This document shows positions 16,135 to 25,541 of a stretch of DNA of 64,000 nucleotides, one piece after another. Every line of letters begins with the position of its first letter. Position 1 is the stretch's first letter. The notes beneath the pieces were generated by a model. It made no database searches and had not been told where the DNA came from. It worked only from the letters and a program-made list of their open reading frames with translations. This DNA is from JACDAN01 sp963847235 (GTDB lineage Bacteria; Actinomycetota; Thermoleophilia; Gaiellales; Gaiellaceae). The stretch lies in assembly GCA_963847235.1 (NCBI GenBank), contig CAWJYU010000005.1, positions 221,494 to 285,493 of the forward strand. The letters run 5' to 3'. Both the position numbers and the translations under genes were made by a program.

Positions 16135-18333
16135 TTAGGACGTGTCCTCTACGACCAGCGCCGGGCGGCTGATCGGCGTCGTTGTCACGGACGGACGCGC
16201 AGCATCCGCTCGGCGGTGAGGTACGATGCTTGTCGCCCTGCGCCAGTTGAGCGTCGAGCTCCATTCTGAAACGACTTCTTTGGCGGCGTGTCTCAGCGGA
16301 GGTCGTAGGGCGACCGAAAGTGCCCGAACCGAGACCATCTTGCCGTCGATTACCGAGGATTGTCCGCCGACTCGCTCAAACGTGCACGACCAGACCCCCC
16401 GCCCAATTACGGGAAGCGAGACCACGGTCGGTCGGTCGCCGATGGTAATCCGTCGATCGAGCCCCGAGGACGACGCGAACGAGAGGACTGCCTTCGGACG
16501 GTGACGATCGCTTTGGAGCCGAAGAATGAGCCTCGTGTGCAGCGGCGCGTCCGAAGCCGGCGCGGTGACGACGAACCGCCCGGAGGATCCGAGGTAACCA
16601 GATCGCTTGAACCAGCCGTCGGCAAGGAATGAGACCGTCGGATTGCCGGCCTTGCTGACGACGAGTAGCCCCGCTTCCGAACGCACGCGTGCCCCTCTGA
16701 GTCGAACGACAGCGGACTCGGTGTCGAAAACAAGCGCGCCACGAACCTTCCTTCCGTTCGTGCGGACGACGCCGCCGCGCCCGATCTCGGCGGCTGTCGC
16801 CGCGAAGTTGTCTCGGTATCCGGCATCCACGAGCACGCGTTGAATCGCCGGATTCCAGAAGAGCGTGCTCTTTAGCTTGGAGTCATCCGTCGACCTCGAC
16901 TTGACAAACGTCGCGGGTCCGCTGACGGCTATCTGGCGGGCGTCACCTTGACCCGGATCGGCGAGGACCACGGATGCACCGGCACTCGCCGCGCCGCAGA
17001 TTGCGAGGCCAATGAGAGCCACGGCGAATGGTCTCCCGTATCGCGCGAAGATCAGCGCCGCCACGGTAGCCACGATCAGGGGAGCCACGACGGCAAGCGG
17101 AAAGGCCGACCCCAGCGCGCCGCGCGCCGGCCTCAAGGCAACAAGCACAGGCGCAAAGTCATCGCGCGCGAACAGGAGTAGATCATCGACCGGGAGCATG
17201 AGGGCGACACCCGCAAAGGCAGCCAGAAGCGCGCGGTGCGCACGGCGCTCGAGGAAGCCATCACGCATCGCGGCCAGGAAAGCAAGCGCCAGCAAAGGAG
17301 CGCCGTAGAAGGTGTAGCGCTCTATGAGCTGTTCTACGTCCACTCCGAAAATCGCTGCTTGAAGCAGCAACACGCCGACGACGGGAACGACCAGCAGCCC
17401 GAACGCTCGCTGGCGCGGGTCGCGTGAGCGGATCATCGAGAGGATGCCGAGTATCGCTCCGGGAACGATTACCCAGCCGGACGCAATCGCGAGTAATACA
17501 GCGTTCGCAGCGAACCAATGCAAAGTGTCACCAGGAGGGAGTTCGAAACTGGTAAGTCCTGCGTACAGGCCAAGGCTGCGATGCATCCCGATCGCGGCAA
17601 CGAGTCCCCCGACAATCGCGACTATCGCAACGACGAGCCACTGCTCCCGAACGACGCGGCGTGGACTTAGGTGCCCGGAGTATGCCCAGCCCGCAAAGAG
17701 GTACGTGATCGGGAGCAAAGCAAACTGCGTTCGAGAAAAGACGAGTAGCCCGCAAACAACGAGAAACATCACCTGTTTCCGCGCTGTGGTTGCGGCTAAC
17801 GCCTCGACGGCGAGCAGCACGCCTGTTAGGAACAGCGGATACGCGAACGGCTCGCTCAGCATGTACCCGCCGTAGACCGCATCAGGTATCACAACGGCGA
17901 AAACGGCGGCGGCTACGCGCGCCCGATCGCCAAGCCCGATTCGAGCGGCGAGAATATACACAGGTAGCGCAGAAAGCGCGATTGCAAGTACACCCTCTGT
18001 TTGCGCGATCCGATACGCGACGTCAACGTTGTCGACGAGCCACGCGGGCGCGAAGACCAGCGGCGCCAAGAGGGACATAAACTGGACGGGCTCGCCGCGT
18101 ATCGAGGGGAACGACCCGCTCCACAGCGATCGCGAAAGTGCAGTGTAGAAATATTCGTCCGGAAAGTACCTCGGCGTGTCGATTAGAAATGCCGCAACGA
18201 GCCGGGCGACGAAGATCTGAGTCACGATCGCGGCGGCGATCATCGGCGCCGCGACGTCGCGAAGACGCCAGGACGACCCGACTCCGCGAGTGCGGCGGGA
18301 CGCGCCAGTGTCGAGCCTCAGCGTGGTCGACAC
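16135..18333 (-). CDS. GT-C fold glycosyltransferase-like membrane protein
   Basis: About 732 residues with roughly 11-12 transmembrane helices in the first 480 and an extracytoplasmic C-terminal beta domain. Near the N-terminus TPRYFPDEYFYTALSRSLWSG matches the PMT/ArnT-type loop (acidic pair DE after the first helix) that binds the polyprenyl-phosphate sugar donor. Likely transfers a sugar to cell-wall or secreted acceptors on the outer face of the membrane. The frame is open to 18495, but codons above 18333 lie in repeat copy 3 and are not protein-like, so I take the GTG at 18333; TTG at 18363 is the alternative. Confidence 0.8.
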   Translation of the reverse strand: MSTTLRLDTGASRRTRGVGSSWRLRDVAAPMIAAAIVTQIFVARLVAAFLIDTPRYFPDEYFYTALSRSLWSGSFPSIRGEPVQFMSLLAPLVFAPAWLVDNVDVAYRIAQTEGVLAIALSALPVYILAARIGLGDRARVAAAVFAVVIPDAVYGGYMLSEPFAYPLFLTGVLLAVEALAATTARKQVMFLVVCGLLVFSRTQFALLPITYLFAGWAYSGHLSPRRVVREQWLVVAIVAIVGGLVAAIGMHRSLGLYAGLTSFELPPGDTLHWFAANAVLLAIASGWVIVPGAILGILSMIRSRDPRQRAFGLLVVPVVGVLLLQAAIFGVDVEQLIERYTFYGAPLLALAFLAAMRDGFLERRAHRALLAAFAGVALMLPVDDLLLFARDDFAPVLVALRPARGALGSAFPLAVVAPLIVATVAALIFARYGRPFAVALIGLAICGAASAGASVVLADPGQGDARQIAVSGPATFVKSRSTDDSKLKSTLFWNPAIQRVLVDAGYRDNFAATAAEIGRGGVVRTNGRKVRGALVFDTESAVVRLRGARVRSEAGLLVVSKAGNPTVSFLADGWFKRSGYLGSSGRFVVTAPASDAPLHTRLILRLQSDRHRPKAVLSFASSSGLDRRITIGDRPTVVSLPVIGRGVWSCTFERVGGQSSVIDGKMVSVRALSVALRPPLRHAAKEVVSEWSSTLNWRRATSIVPHRRADAARPSVTTTPISRPALVVEDTS

Positions 18334-18372
18334 GAAAGCCCAGCTAGGGATACCTCGTGCCAATCCGCCATT

Positions 18373-18425
18373 ACCCCTCACGCTGCCTGTATCGGCAGCA
18401 CGACCGTGCCGCTTGATCCCGATTG
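18373..18425 (-). repeat. Dispersed element core, copy 3 (leader of glycosyltransferase gene)
   Basis: A shorter, more diverged copy (about 53 bases). Read on the minus strand it keeps CGGGATCAAGCGG, CACGGTCGTGC, CTGCCGATACAGGCAG and GTGAGGGGT. The stem around GATACA is five perfect pairs here, while the matching positions in copy 1 form four, so the hairpin is kept despite base changes. It lies 40 bases upstream of the chosen GTG. Confidence 0.55.
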
Positions 18426-18434
18426 ACCGACAGG

Positions 18435-18500
18435 TTCGGGGCCAGGCGGCGAGCTGAACGCCGCGGCGCTTGCCACGCCTCCCGGCCCTCCCCAACCTAC
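18435..18500. repeat. Imperfect repeat pair, copy 1
   Basis: Shares GGGGCC(A/G)GGCGGCGAGC(T/C)GAACGCC, then GCCTCCC, CCGGCCCT and AACCTA in the same order with 18783-18846. The pair flanks the 59-residue ORF at 18520-18699. Function unknown. Confidence 0.45.
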
Positions 18501-18519
18501 GGCGGCTCAGCCGGCGGCG

Positions 18520-18699
18520 CTAGTGGCCGTACCGGAGTCGCGACACGAACCGAATCGCGTGCACGCGAACCCTCGAGCTCAGGCCGCGGCGGCGGCGGAT
18601 CTCCTTTCCCGCGACCGAGGCAGCAAGCTTCCGCCTCTCAGCCTCGCGCGCAAACTCGGCCTCACGCTCTTTGCCGAGCATCCAAAAGGTCTCGTGCAT
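18520..18699 (-). CDS. Small basic/acidic helical protein, 59 residues
   Basis: MHETFWMLGKEREAEFAREAERRKLAASVAG... ending in RFVSRLRYGH. The alternating E/R/A pattern predicts one long amphipathic helix with a very basic C-terminus. It uses an ATG at 18699. I recall similar short proteins starting with an acidic/basic helix in related actinobacteria, without known function. The gene is bracketed by the imperfect repeat pair at 18435 and 18783. The call rests only on composition. Confidence 0.45.
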   Translation of the reverse strand: MHETFWMLGKEREAEFAREAERRKLAASVAGKEIRRRRGLSSRVRVHAIRFVSRLRYGH

Positions 18700-18782
18700 G
18701 ACTGCCGCAGCCTCACGTTCTCCCCCGACTCAAGAGCATCGCGCACCAGGCCCCGGGAATCTATGACCCCTCTGGAGCAGAT

Positions 18783-18846
18783 TTGGGGCCGGGCGGCGAG
18801 CCGAACGCCTAGGACGCCTCCCACAACCCGGCCCTTACGAACCTAG
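18783..18846. repeat. Imperfect repeat pair, copy 2
   Basis: Partner of 18435-18500 (see there); located 45 bases beyond the stop of pilC, between pilC and the 59-residue ORF. Confidence 0.45.
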
Positions 18847-18890
18847 GGAACGTCAGGTCTTTGGGTTCGTGTCTGCTCGCGACGCCGCCA

Positions 18891-20102
18891 CTACTTGATC
18901 AGCGTCAGCATCTTGAACATGGGGAGGTACATCGAGATCACGATGACTCCGACCATGGCGCCGACGAAGATCATCAGGATCGGCTCGATGATCGAGGTCA
19001 GCGACTGGATGCTGGTGTCGACTTCGTCCTCGTAGAAGTCGGCGACCTTGCTGAGCATCTGCTCGAGCTCACCGGTCTCCTCGCCGATCTTGACCATCTG
19101 GCCGAGCATCGGCGGGAAGACGGGGTCGGCGACGAGCGGGTCGCCGATGGGCGCTCCCTCGTGGACGCGCTCCCGGACCCGCGCGATCGACTGCTCGATC
19201 ACCCAGTTGCCGGCGGTGCTGCCCGTGATCTCGAGCGCCTTGATGATGTCGACGCCGGCGGCGACGAGCGTCGCGAGCGTGCGCGACATCCGCGCCAGCG
19301 CGACCTTGCGGACGACGTCGCCGATCTTCATCGGGATCCTGAGCTTGATGCGATCCCACATCTGCCGACCGGTCTCGGTCCGCTTCGCGCGTCGCAGCGC
19401 GAAGATTCCGACGCCGATCAGCGGGAAGATCACGAACCACCACTGGCGGAGCGCGCTCGACATCGCCATGACGCCCTTCGTCAAGCTCGGCAGCTCGCCG
19501 TCCAGGTCCTCGTAGACCGTCTCGAAGACCGGAATGATGAACAGGAGCATGAACGTCAGGACCAGCGTGGCGAACGACAGCACGACAGCCGGGTAGATCA
19601 TCGCGCCCTTGACGCGCCGCTTGAGCTTGTTCTCCTTCTCGATCTGCGTCGCGGCTCGATCGAGCACCTCGTCGAGCGTTCCGGACGACTCGCCGGCCTC
19701 GATCATCGAGACGTAGAGCCGGCTGAACACCTTCGGGTGGCGCGCGAATGCCTTCGACAGCACCATCCCGGCCTCGACGTCGGAGCGGATCTCCGCGATC
19801 ACCTCGCGGAGGTACTTGTCGTTCGTCTGCTCCTCGAGAATCACGAGCGCGGCGACGACGCTGACGCCGGCCTCGATCATCGTCGCGAGCTGGCGCGAGA
19901 AGACCTGGAGGTTCTTCGCCTTGACCTTCTTGAACGCCGTCCGCGCGCCGCCCTCACCGAGGGCGCGCCGCTCGCTCAGGTCTTGAGCCATGAGGCCGCG
20001 TGACCGCAGCTGCTCGCGAGCCGACGCGACGTCAGCCGCATGGAGCTCGCCGCTGAGCACGAGTCCCTCGGCGTTGATTGCGTCGTATGTGAATGCAGCC
20101 AT
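18891..20102 (-). CDS. pilC: Type IV pilus inner-membrane platform protein PilC
   Basis: A 403-residue member of the GspF/PilC family. Two homologous cytoplasmic helical repeats (FSRQLATMIEAGVSVVAALVIL... and MSRTLATLVAAGVDIIKALEIT...) each precede a GExSGxLxxxL-like motif (AGESSGTLDEVL, GEETGELEQML), and three membrane segments are visible (about 175, 225 and 380). It anchors the pilus motor ATPases. Start ATG at 20102 with AGGA nine bases upstream. The gene is intact, unlike several neighbours. It is the last gene of the pilus run on the minus strand. Confidence 0.95.
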   Translation of the reverse strand: MAAFTYDAINAEGLVLSGELHAADVASAREQLRSRGLMAQDLSERRALGEGGARTAFKKVKAKNLQVFSRQLATMIEAGVSVVAALVILEEQTNDKYLREVIAEIRSDVEAGMVLSKAFARHPKVFSRLYVSMIEAGESSGTLDEVLDRAATQIEKENKLKRRVKGAMIYPAVVLSFATLVLTFMLLFIIPVFETVYEDLDGELPSLTKGVMAMSSALRQWWFVIFPLIGVGIFALRRAKRTETGRQMWDRIKLRIPMKIGDVVRKVALARMSRTLATLVAAGVDIIKALEITGSTAGNWVIEQSIARVRERVHEGAPIGDPLVADPVFPPMLGQMVKIGEETGELEQMLSKVADFYEDEVDTSIQSLTSIIEPILMIFVGAMVGVIVISMYLPMFKMLTLIK

Positions 20103-20122
20103 GTCGCGTGTCCTCTCTTAGG

Positions 20123-20675
20123 TCAGCAGCCGGCCGAGGCCGGTTGCGTTGTGCAGCCGGTCGGCGGGGTGAAAGTCGATGTCTCTCGGATGAGCGTCTT
20201 CGTGTTGTCGGCGTTGCGGACGACGAGCGTTACCTTCTTCGCGGCGCCGGCGGTCGTGGTCGCGGCGACGACGTAGGTGTCGACGTTGTACGAACGGTCG
20301 TCGGCGCCGGTGAGCGTCTGCTGCGCGTCCGTCAACGTGCCCGCCGGCGTCGACTGTGCAGGTCGCGCCGGTCAGCGAGCGGCGTCGTGTCGGTGATCGT
20401 GCGTGCTCGGCGAAGGCGAGATCGGTCGACGTAGGACCGCTCGTCGGGATCGAGGCCGGGTCGAGGTGGATCGCGCAGTTCGGCAGCGCGCGGTAGGCCT
20501 CCATCTGCTTGTCGGCAACCGCCGCAGCCGTGGACGCGTCAGCTGCCCGCCGCAGCGTCACCATGCCGGAGTTGAGGACGGCGACGAGAGCCATGATCGC
20601 GACGACCATCACGGTCATCGCGATCAACAGCTCGACGACTCCGAAGCCGCCCTCGGATGCCAGGCGCCGACGCAA
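20123..20675 (-). CDS. Type IV pseudopilin / minor prepilin (frameshifted)
   Basis: TTG start (20675), then RRRLASEGGFGVVELLIAMTVMVVAIMALVAVL: a prepilin leader cleaved before Phe with the conserved Glu at +5 and a hydrophobic alpha-1 helix. The body contains two Cys pairs likely to be disulfides (PNCAIHL, GATCTVD). The frame changes near 20335-20345, after which TLTDAQQTLTGADDRSYNVDTYVV continues to TGCTTQPASAGC and stop at 20123; a second compensating shift near 20390-20400 is possible. It is processed by PilD and is probably a minor tip or initiation subunit. Confidence 0.7.
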
Positions 20676-20681
20676 CGGTCA

Positions 20682-22440
20682 CTAGCCCCCGACGACCCTG
20701 AAGGTCGGCTTCGCGATCTGGAGCCGCACCGGGTTCGACCAGCTCATCTTCTGGTTACCGGGCAGCGTACGGGTTGATTCCGCGCACCCGGTACCACCAG
20801 GTGCCGGCCTTGAGCGGAAGCATCGCGGACGTCGCCGGCGTGCTGTGCCGGCCGGCGGCCTTCCACGGGTACCTCGTCCGGCTCCACTCGATGTCGTAGC
20901 TCGTGGCGCCCGTCGCCGGAGTCCAGGCGACCAGAGCGGCGCCGTAGAAGGAGCTCCGCCGGCTCGAGGCCGAGATGAAGCCGGCCCGACGGCGAGAGAC
21001 CCGTGGCGAACGGGACGAAGCGGCTCCCCAGGCCGGGGTCGACGCTCTTCCGTCCGAACTGGAGCACGTTGCCGGCCTGGCAGGCGTCCTGGGGAAGCAT
21101 GAGGTCCTGGTAGATCCACTGCTTCTCCGCGTCCTCCTCGGCTCCGGCCGCCGGCGTTTCCTTCTGGTCGTCCTCTTCGGATAACGGGTGACGGGAACGA
21201 CCGTCCAGTAGTACCGGCCGTTCGGCCAGTTGCTGTCCCAGAGGTCGACCGGGGCGGGGCCAGTCTCCGTGGTCGAAGCGGTGCCGGCGGAGCCCTCCTG
21301 CTTCGGCGCGCTCTCGTTCGTCCGGGCGATCTCGCCGTCAGCGCGGAGCGTCTCTTCGCCCTCGGTGCCGTCGACGAGGAACGAGGGGAACTTCTTGTCG
21401 TTCCACTTCTCCGGAGAGAGCGCGAGGGGACCGGACGTTCGCGGCGCATACGCGTTCCCGCCGACGATCGAGCCGACGTGGACGACGTTCACGCAGTCCT
21501 CGTCGGTCGAGACGAACACGCGGTGGAACTTGTAGCCGTCGCGCGAGAAGACGAACGCCGGCATCAAGTCGTGAACTCGAGCTGCACCGGCCGCTGAGAC
21601 CGTCCGAAGCGGTTTCGCCACCGGGTCCGTCTCGTTGGACGGGCCCCCGGGAGCGGAGTACACCGAGCTCCAGGGGCCGTACGAGACCCGAGGCAGCCCA
21701 TTGTTCGTCGTGCCGTAGAGCGCACGCCGAGCGCGAACACGCCACTGGACGGCGTCGCCGGGCGCGCGAAGCGTCGAGTACTCGCGCTCGTCCGCGACGG
21801 TGGTGATCGTCGAGACGATCTTCCCGACGGTGACGCCGACGCCGTCTCTCATCTGGCTACCGAGGTTCCCGAACCAGACGTCGTAGCCGGTCGCTCCCTC
21901 GATCGGAGTCCAGCTGACGTAGCCGGGGCCGCTCGGGAAGCTGCTGCGGCACGCCGGCCGTCCAGCGCATGTTGAAGCGGCCGGTGGCGCTCCACTGCGA
22001 GATCGCCGCGGCCGCCGAGCGCGCGAACGTGCCAGTACAGCGACGGGCCGGTGATCCACGGAAGCGAGATCGGAACGGCCGCGGCCGGCGTCGTCAGGGT
22101 CTTGCTCGACCAGATGACGCCGTTGTCCGCGCGGAAGCGCTTGCTCGTGGAGAGCTCGAACTCGTAGCGCGTCGCGCCACGAACCGGCCTCCACGCGAAG
22201 GACGGCGTGCGGGTGAACTGCGGGGCACCGTCGGCCGAGAGCTTCCGGAGGCTCACCGAGCCGCTTGGTAAATGTCTTCAGGCCGCCCGGCTTGGGCAGC
22301 GAGGGGCCGGCGGCCGAGCCGGTCGCTACGGGAATCGCAGCGACGACGGCGACGAGGGCCACATAGGGAAGGAGACGCGGACGCCGCAGACGGCGGCCGA
22401 GCCCGCCCGAGACGTCGCGATGATCAGTTGACTTAGTCAT
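20682..22440 (-). CDS. Secreted fibronectin-type-III-like protein in pilus operon (several frameshifts)
   Basis: Reads as one protein of about 580 residues only if at least five one-base shifts are allowed (near 22250, 22015, 21945, 21180 and 20980). The N-terminus has a signal peptide (PYVALVAVVAAIPVATGSAAG). Repeating modules each contain W-x-P-V/I-x-GAT-x-Y-x-F/V/I (FAWRPVRGATRYEFEL, VSWTPIEGATGYDVWF, VAWTPATGATSYDIEW), the Fn3 signature used in extracellular adhesion. Position between the pilP-like gene and a pseudopilin suggests a pilus-associated adhesin. Start 22440 is chosen for a GAAAGG upstream; 22476 is the alternative. Confidence 0.62.
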
Positions 22441-22486
22441 CTCGACGGTGTTTGCCTTTCTCTGAAGTGGGTTCATGTCTGGGGAA

Positions 22487-23167
22487 CTAGCTCTTCGTAG
22501 TGGGAGCGGAGAAGCGGATGGAGAAGCTCTCGCCGGTCGCCGTGTTCACGAGCTTCACGCCGTGACCCTTGCGCACCGTGATCGTCTGCTTGCCGGCCCC
22601 GAAGGAACCGCCAGAGACCTGGAGCCGCATGGTCTTGCGACCGACGGAGACGACGCGGAACGTGGCATCGCCGAACCCGAACGCCTCACGGACGCCGACG
22701 ACCTGCCGGCGACCGTTCACGACGAGCACTGCGGCGGTCGGCTTGACGGCACGCACGACTCCGCGACGCGGGACAACACGAGTCGGGACGGCGGCACGGA
22801 CGGCACGCCGGACCCGCGGACTAGAAGTAGCGGGGGCCGCGGACGCCGTGGCCGCGTTCTCGCGGATCAGCGGCACGAACGGATCCCTGGCGGACATCCG
22901 CCTGATGGCGTGAACGCGCGCCGATGAGCCCACGGGTGCCGAGGTGACCGCAGTGACCGAGCCGGCGCCGGCCGTAGCCGGGACCGCCGAGACCGCCACC
23001 GGAGCGGTCGCCGAGGACTCGGAGCCCTTCAGCAGCTTCGGCAGCTGGAATGCCATCAGCGCCACGAAGAGGACGATCAGGCTGGCGAGAATGATCTTCT
23101 TCCGCCGCTCGGCGGCGTTGCGGGCCGCGACGCGGCGGCCGCCAAGGCGTGCCTCCATGACGCTCAT
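22487..23167 (-). CDS. PilP-like pilus assembly protein
   Basis: 226 residues: cytoplasmic basic N-terminus, one membrane helix at about 26-44 (IILASLIVLFVALMAFQLP), a Pro/Ala/Val-rich linker, a DPFVPL motif that recalls the conserved DPF of PilP, and a compact C-terminal beta domain (FRVVSVGRKTMRLQVSGGSFGAGKQTITVRKG). ATGA overlap with pilO fixes the start. Classical PilP links PilN/O to the secretin PilQ; no pilQ is seen here, so it may instead reach into the cell wall. The assignment is by position and the DPF motif, not full similarity. Confidence 0.65.
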   Translation of the reverse strand: MSVMEARLGGRRVAARNAAERRKKIILASLIVLFVALMAFQLPKLLKGSESSATAPVAVSAVPATAGAGSVTAVTSAPVGSSARVHAIRRMSARDPFVPLIRENAATASAAPATSSPRVRRAVRAAVPTRVVPRRGVVRAVKPTAAVLVVNGRRQVVGVREAFGFGDATFRVVSVGRKTMRLQVSGGSFGAGKQTITVRKGHGVKLVNTATGESFSIRFSAPTTKS

Positions 23168-23793
23168 TTGGACATCCCTCCTGCAGCACTGACTGAGTTC
23201 GAGGCGTCGGTCGCCGCAGGTGCGGGCGCCGGGGCCTGTTTGTCGTAGACAAATCCGTTGACTCGGATCGTTGCGGTGAGCCGCGGCAGCTGCTCGTCGG
23301 CCGCGAGGTTCAGCGTGTCGACGCTGAACAGCCGGCCCGACGCGTGCACACCGTCACCAGCGACACGAGCCTGCACGCGCAAGCGGTGCAGGAAGCGCTG
23401 GACCGGCAGATACCGACCGGCGACGACGACGTCCATCGGGACGACCTCGTAGCCCTGCAGCGTGGTCGCAGGCTGCGGCGTGACCTTGTCGAGGCGAACG
23501 CCGGTCCGCTTGGAAATGCGGAGAAGCTGCCGGAGCATGGCCGGCATGGCGACTCTCTGCGGCATCGCGCGCCTCAGCGACCGCTGAGAGGCACCCACCT
23601 TCGCCCGTCCAGCCGGACGTGCACTGGCCTTGGCGACGACGAGCTGGGTCTGAGTCTCCTGGATCGTCTGATCGAGGCTCGACGCCTTCGAGCGCTGCGG
23701 CGAAACGAGGCCGAACCACCCGATCAGCACGGCGGCGGCGACCGCAACGGCCGTCAGCGTCAAGACGACTTTCGGCGACAACTTGTCCTTCAT
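23164..23793 (-). CDS. pilO: Type IV pilus alignment protein PilO
   Basis: A 209-residue bitopic protein: one membrane helix at about 8-28 (VVLTLTAVAVAAAVLIGWFGLV), a short coiled coil (SSLDQTIQETQTQLVVAKA), then a ferredoxin-like domain (QLLRISKRTGVRLDKVTPQPATTLQGYEVVPMDVVVAGRYLPVQRFLHRL) as in PilO. It forms heterodimers with PilN around the motor. ATG overlaps the pilN stop (TGATG) and the stop overlaps the next ATG (ATGA). Intact. Confidence 0.88.
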   Translation of the reverse strand: MKDKLSPKVVLTLTAVAVAAAVLIGWFGLVSPQRSKASSLDQTIQETQTQLVVAKASARPAGRAKVGASQRSLRRAMPQRVAMPAMLRQLLRISKRTGVRLDKVTPQPATTLQGYEVVPMDVVVAGRYLPVQRFLHRLRVQARVAGDGVHASGRLFSVDTLNLAADEQLPRLTATIRVNGFVYDKQAPAPAPAATDASNSVSAAGGMSK

Positions 23794-24432
23794 CAGGGGG
23801 TCCCTCCTGCGGAGCGCACGTTGGCGCCGATCGTGAACTTGAATGCCTTCTTCGTTCCGACGTCGGCTGCGCTCGCTCGTCTGGAGCGAGACGTCCGAGA
23901 GCGCCGGCATCAGCACGAGCCGGTCCAGGGCCCGCGCCACGGTCGCCTGTGAGCGCGCATAGCCCGTGACCACGAAGCCGGTCGGAGCGGCGCCCGCAGC
24001 GGGAGTGCTGGGCGTCGAAGTGGAGGTGGACGCCGCGACCGCCGGGGCCGCGTTCGTCCCCTGGAGGCTCTCGAGCCAGGCGCCGCGCGGCATGACCCGC
24101 GAGAGCTGGTCGAGCAGGCCGTCCCAGGCGATCCGCCCGGACGCCGCCGTGGAGACTGCGGCGAGGTGCGCCTGCGTCTGGTCCGCGGCGGCGGCGGAAA
24201 CTGCCGCCTTCGCCTGGACGCCGGCGAGCTCAGCCTGGAGGCCGTTGAGCGTGCTCTGACGGTCGCTGACGTCGGAGCGCGCCTTCGTGAAGGCGACGCC
24301 GGAGACGGCGGCGACGAGAACGAGCACCGCGCCGGCGGCTGCAGCGATCGCCTTCGTCGACTGAAGTCGACTGGGGCGGTCGGCGTGCCGCTTGTCGGTG
24401 CGAGGGTCGGGAAGAAGGTTTACCGCGCGCAT
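23793..24432 (-). CDS. pilN: Type IV pilus alignment protein PilN (one frameshift)
   Basis: Starts MRAVNLLPDPR, the NLLP motif by which PilN binds PilM, followed by a membrane helix (AIAAAAGAVLVLVAAVSGVAF) and coiled coil. The periplasmic domain (MPRGAWLESLQGT ... FVVTGYARSQATVARALDRL) is standard. Near 23880 the frame shifts by one; in the new frame it ends ADVGTKKAFKFTIGANVRSAGGTP and stops exactly at the TGATG overlap with pilO, which supports an indel in an otherwise normal gene. ATG directly follows the pilM stop codon. Confidence 0.85.
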
Positions 24433-25539
24433 CTAGTCCTCGATTCCAAGTCCGATTGCCACTGCCAGCGACGGAAGGTCGTCGCCGGTCTGAACCGAGT
24501 CGGCGACCTGGGCGCGCACGAGCGGATCCGCACGGCGGACGCTCACGCGGGTCAGGCGCTCGAGCTCTTCGGCCAGGCCGGTGAGCCGGCTGGTTCCGCC
24601 CGCGAGCAGGATCTCCGCCATCGCGAGGGAGCCGGGCTGGGCCTGGTAGAACTGAAGCGAGGAGACGAGCTCGCGCGCGAGGTTCTGGAGCTCGCGCCGC
24701 ACGGCGTCGCGTGCACGCGTCACCTTCTCGTCCTCGCCTTCGGAAGCGGCGTCGGCCTCGAGCGAGAGCCCGAGCTTCAGCTCGGCCGCCTCGGTCGAGG
24801 TGACGCCGGTGTCGCGCTCGATCGCGGAGGTCAGCGTGGAGCCGCCCCACTCGAGCACGCGCATGAAGTCGCAGACAACGCCGTCCGAGATGGCCAGCGT
24901 CGTGCGGTCGTGACCGACGGTGACCGCGACCACGGCGGCCGGCGACTCGACGTCACCCGGCACCGGAGGCGCGACCGCGCGGAGAAGAGCAAAGGCCTCG
25001 AGGTCGATTCCGACGAGCTCGATGTCCGCCGCCTTGCAGGCAGCGACGTAGCGGTCGAGCGACTCGCGATAGGCCGCGGCCAGCACGATGCGCCGGCTCG
25101 ACGCCCCGTTCTCGTCCTTGCTCTCGCGGACGACGCGGTAGTCGATCACTGCGTCGTCGACCGGGATCGCGATCGCCTCGTGCGCGCGGAAGCGGATCGC
25201 GTTCTCGAGCTGCCGCTCGTCCTCGATCCCGTCGAGGTCGAACGCACGGACGCCGATCCGGTTGGTCGCGACACCGAGGCGGACGCCGCGGCGCGGAAGC
25301 TTGTTCGTCCGGAAGAACTCGTCGAGCGCGGCGGCGAGCGCCGGGATGTCCCGGACGTCGCCCGCGACGACGATCCCCGCCGGCAGGTGCTGCCGCGCGA
25401 GCTGAAGCACCCGGGCGGAGCCGTTGTTGGCGACCCGCGACGCCGCGAGCTGCGACGCGCCGATCTTGAGCCCCACGAGCTCGCTCCGCTTTGGCTTCGG
25501 CACGAGGTTCGAGAGCTTGATTTCCTTCTTCAGATTCAT
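24433..25539 (-). CDS. pilM: Type IV pilus assembly actin-like ATPase PilM
   Basis: A 368-residue cytoplasmic actin-like protein (FtsA/PilM family): VGLKIGASQLAASRV near the N-terminus corresponds to phosphate 1, VVAVTVGHDRTTLAISDGVV to phosphate 2, and AEILLAGGTSRLTGLAEELE to the adenosine motif. It recruits PilN through its NLLP peptide, linking motor and envelope. Three bases separate it from pilT on one side, and it touches pilN on the other. Intact and full length. Confidence 0.93.
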   Translation of the reverse strand: MNLKKEIKLSNLVPKPKRSELVGLKIGASQLAASRVANNGSARVLQLARQHLPAGIVVAGDVRDIPALAAALDEFFRTNKLPRRGVRLGVATNRIGVRAFDLDGIEDERQLENAIRFRAHEAIAIPVDDAVIDYRVVRESKDENGASSRRIVLAAAYRESLDRYVAACKAADIELVGIDLEAFALLRAVAPPVPGDVESPAAVVAVTVGHDRTTLAISDGVVCDFMRVLEWGGSTLTSAIERDTGVTSTEAAELKLGLSLEADAASEGEDEKVTRARDAVRRELQNLARELVSSLQFYQAQPGSLAMAEILLAGGTSRLTGLAEELERLTRVSVRRADPLVRAQVADSVQTGDDLPSLAVAIGLGIED

Positions 25540-25541
25540 GT

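Noticed and set aside
20755..22476. A single continuous 573-residue ORF as the true protein
   Set aside because: Several segments of that frame are Arg-rich shadows; protein-like sequence jumps between frames, so the continuous ORF is not the native product.
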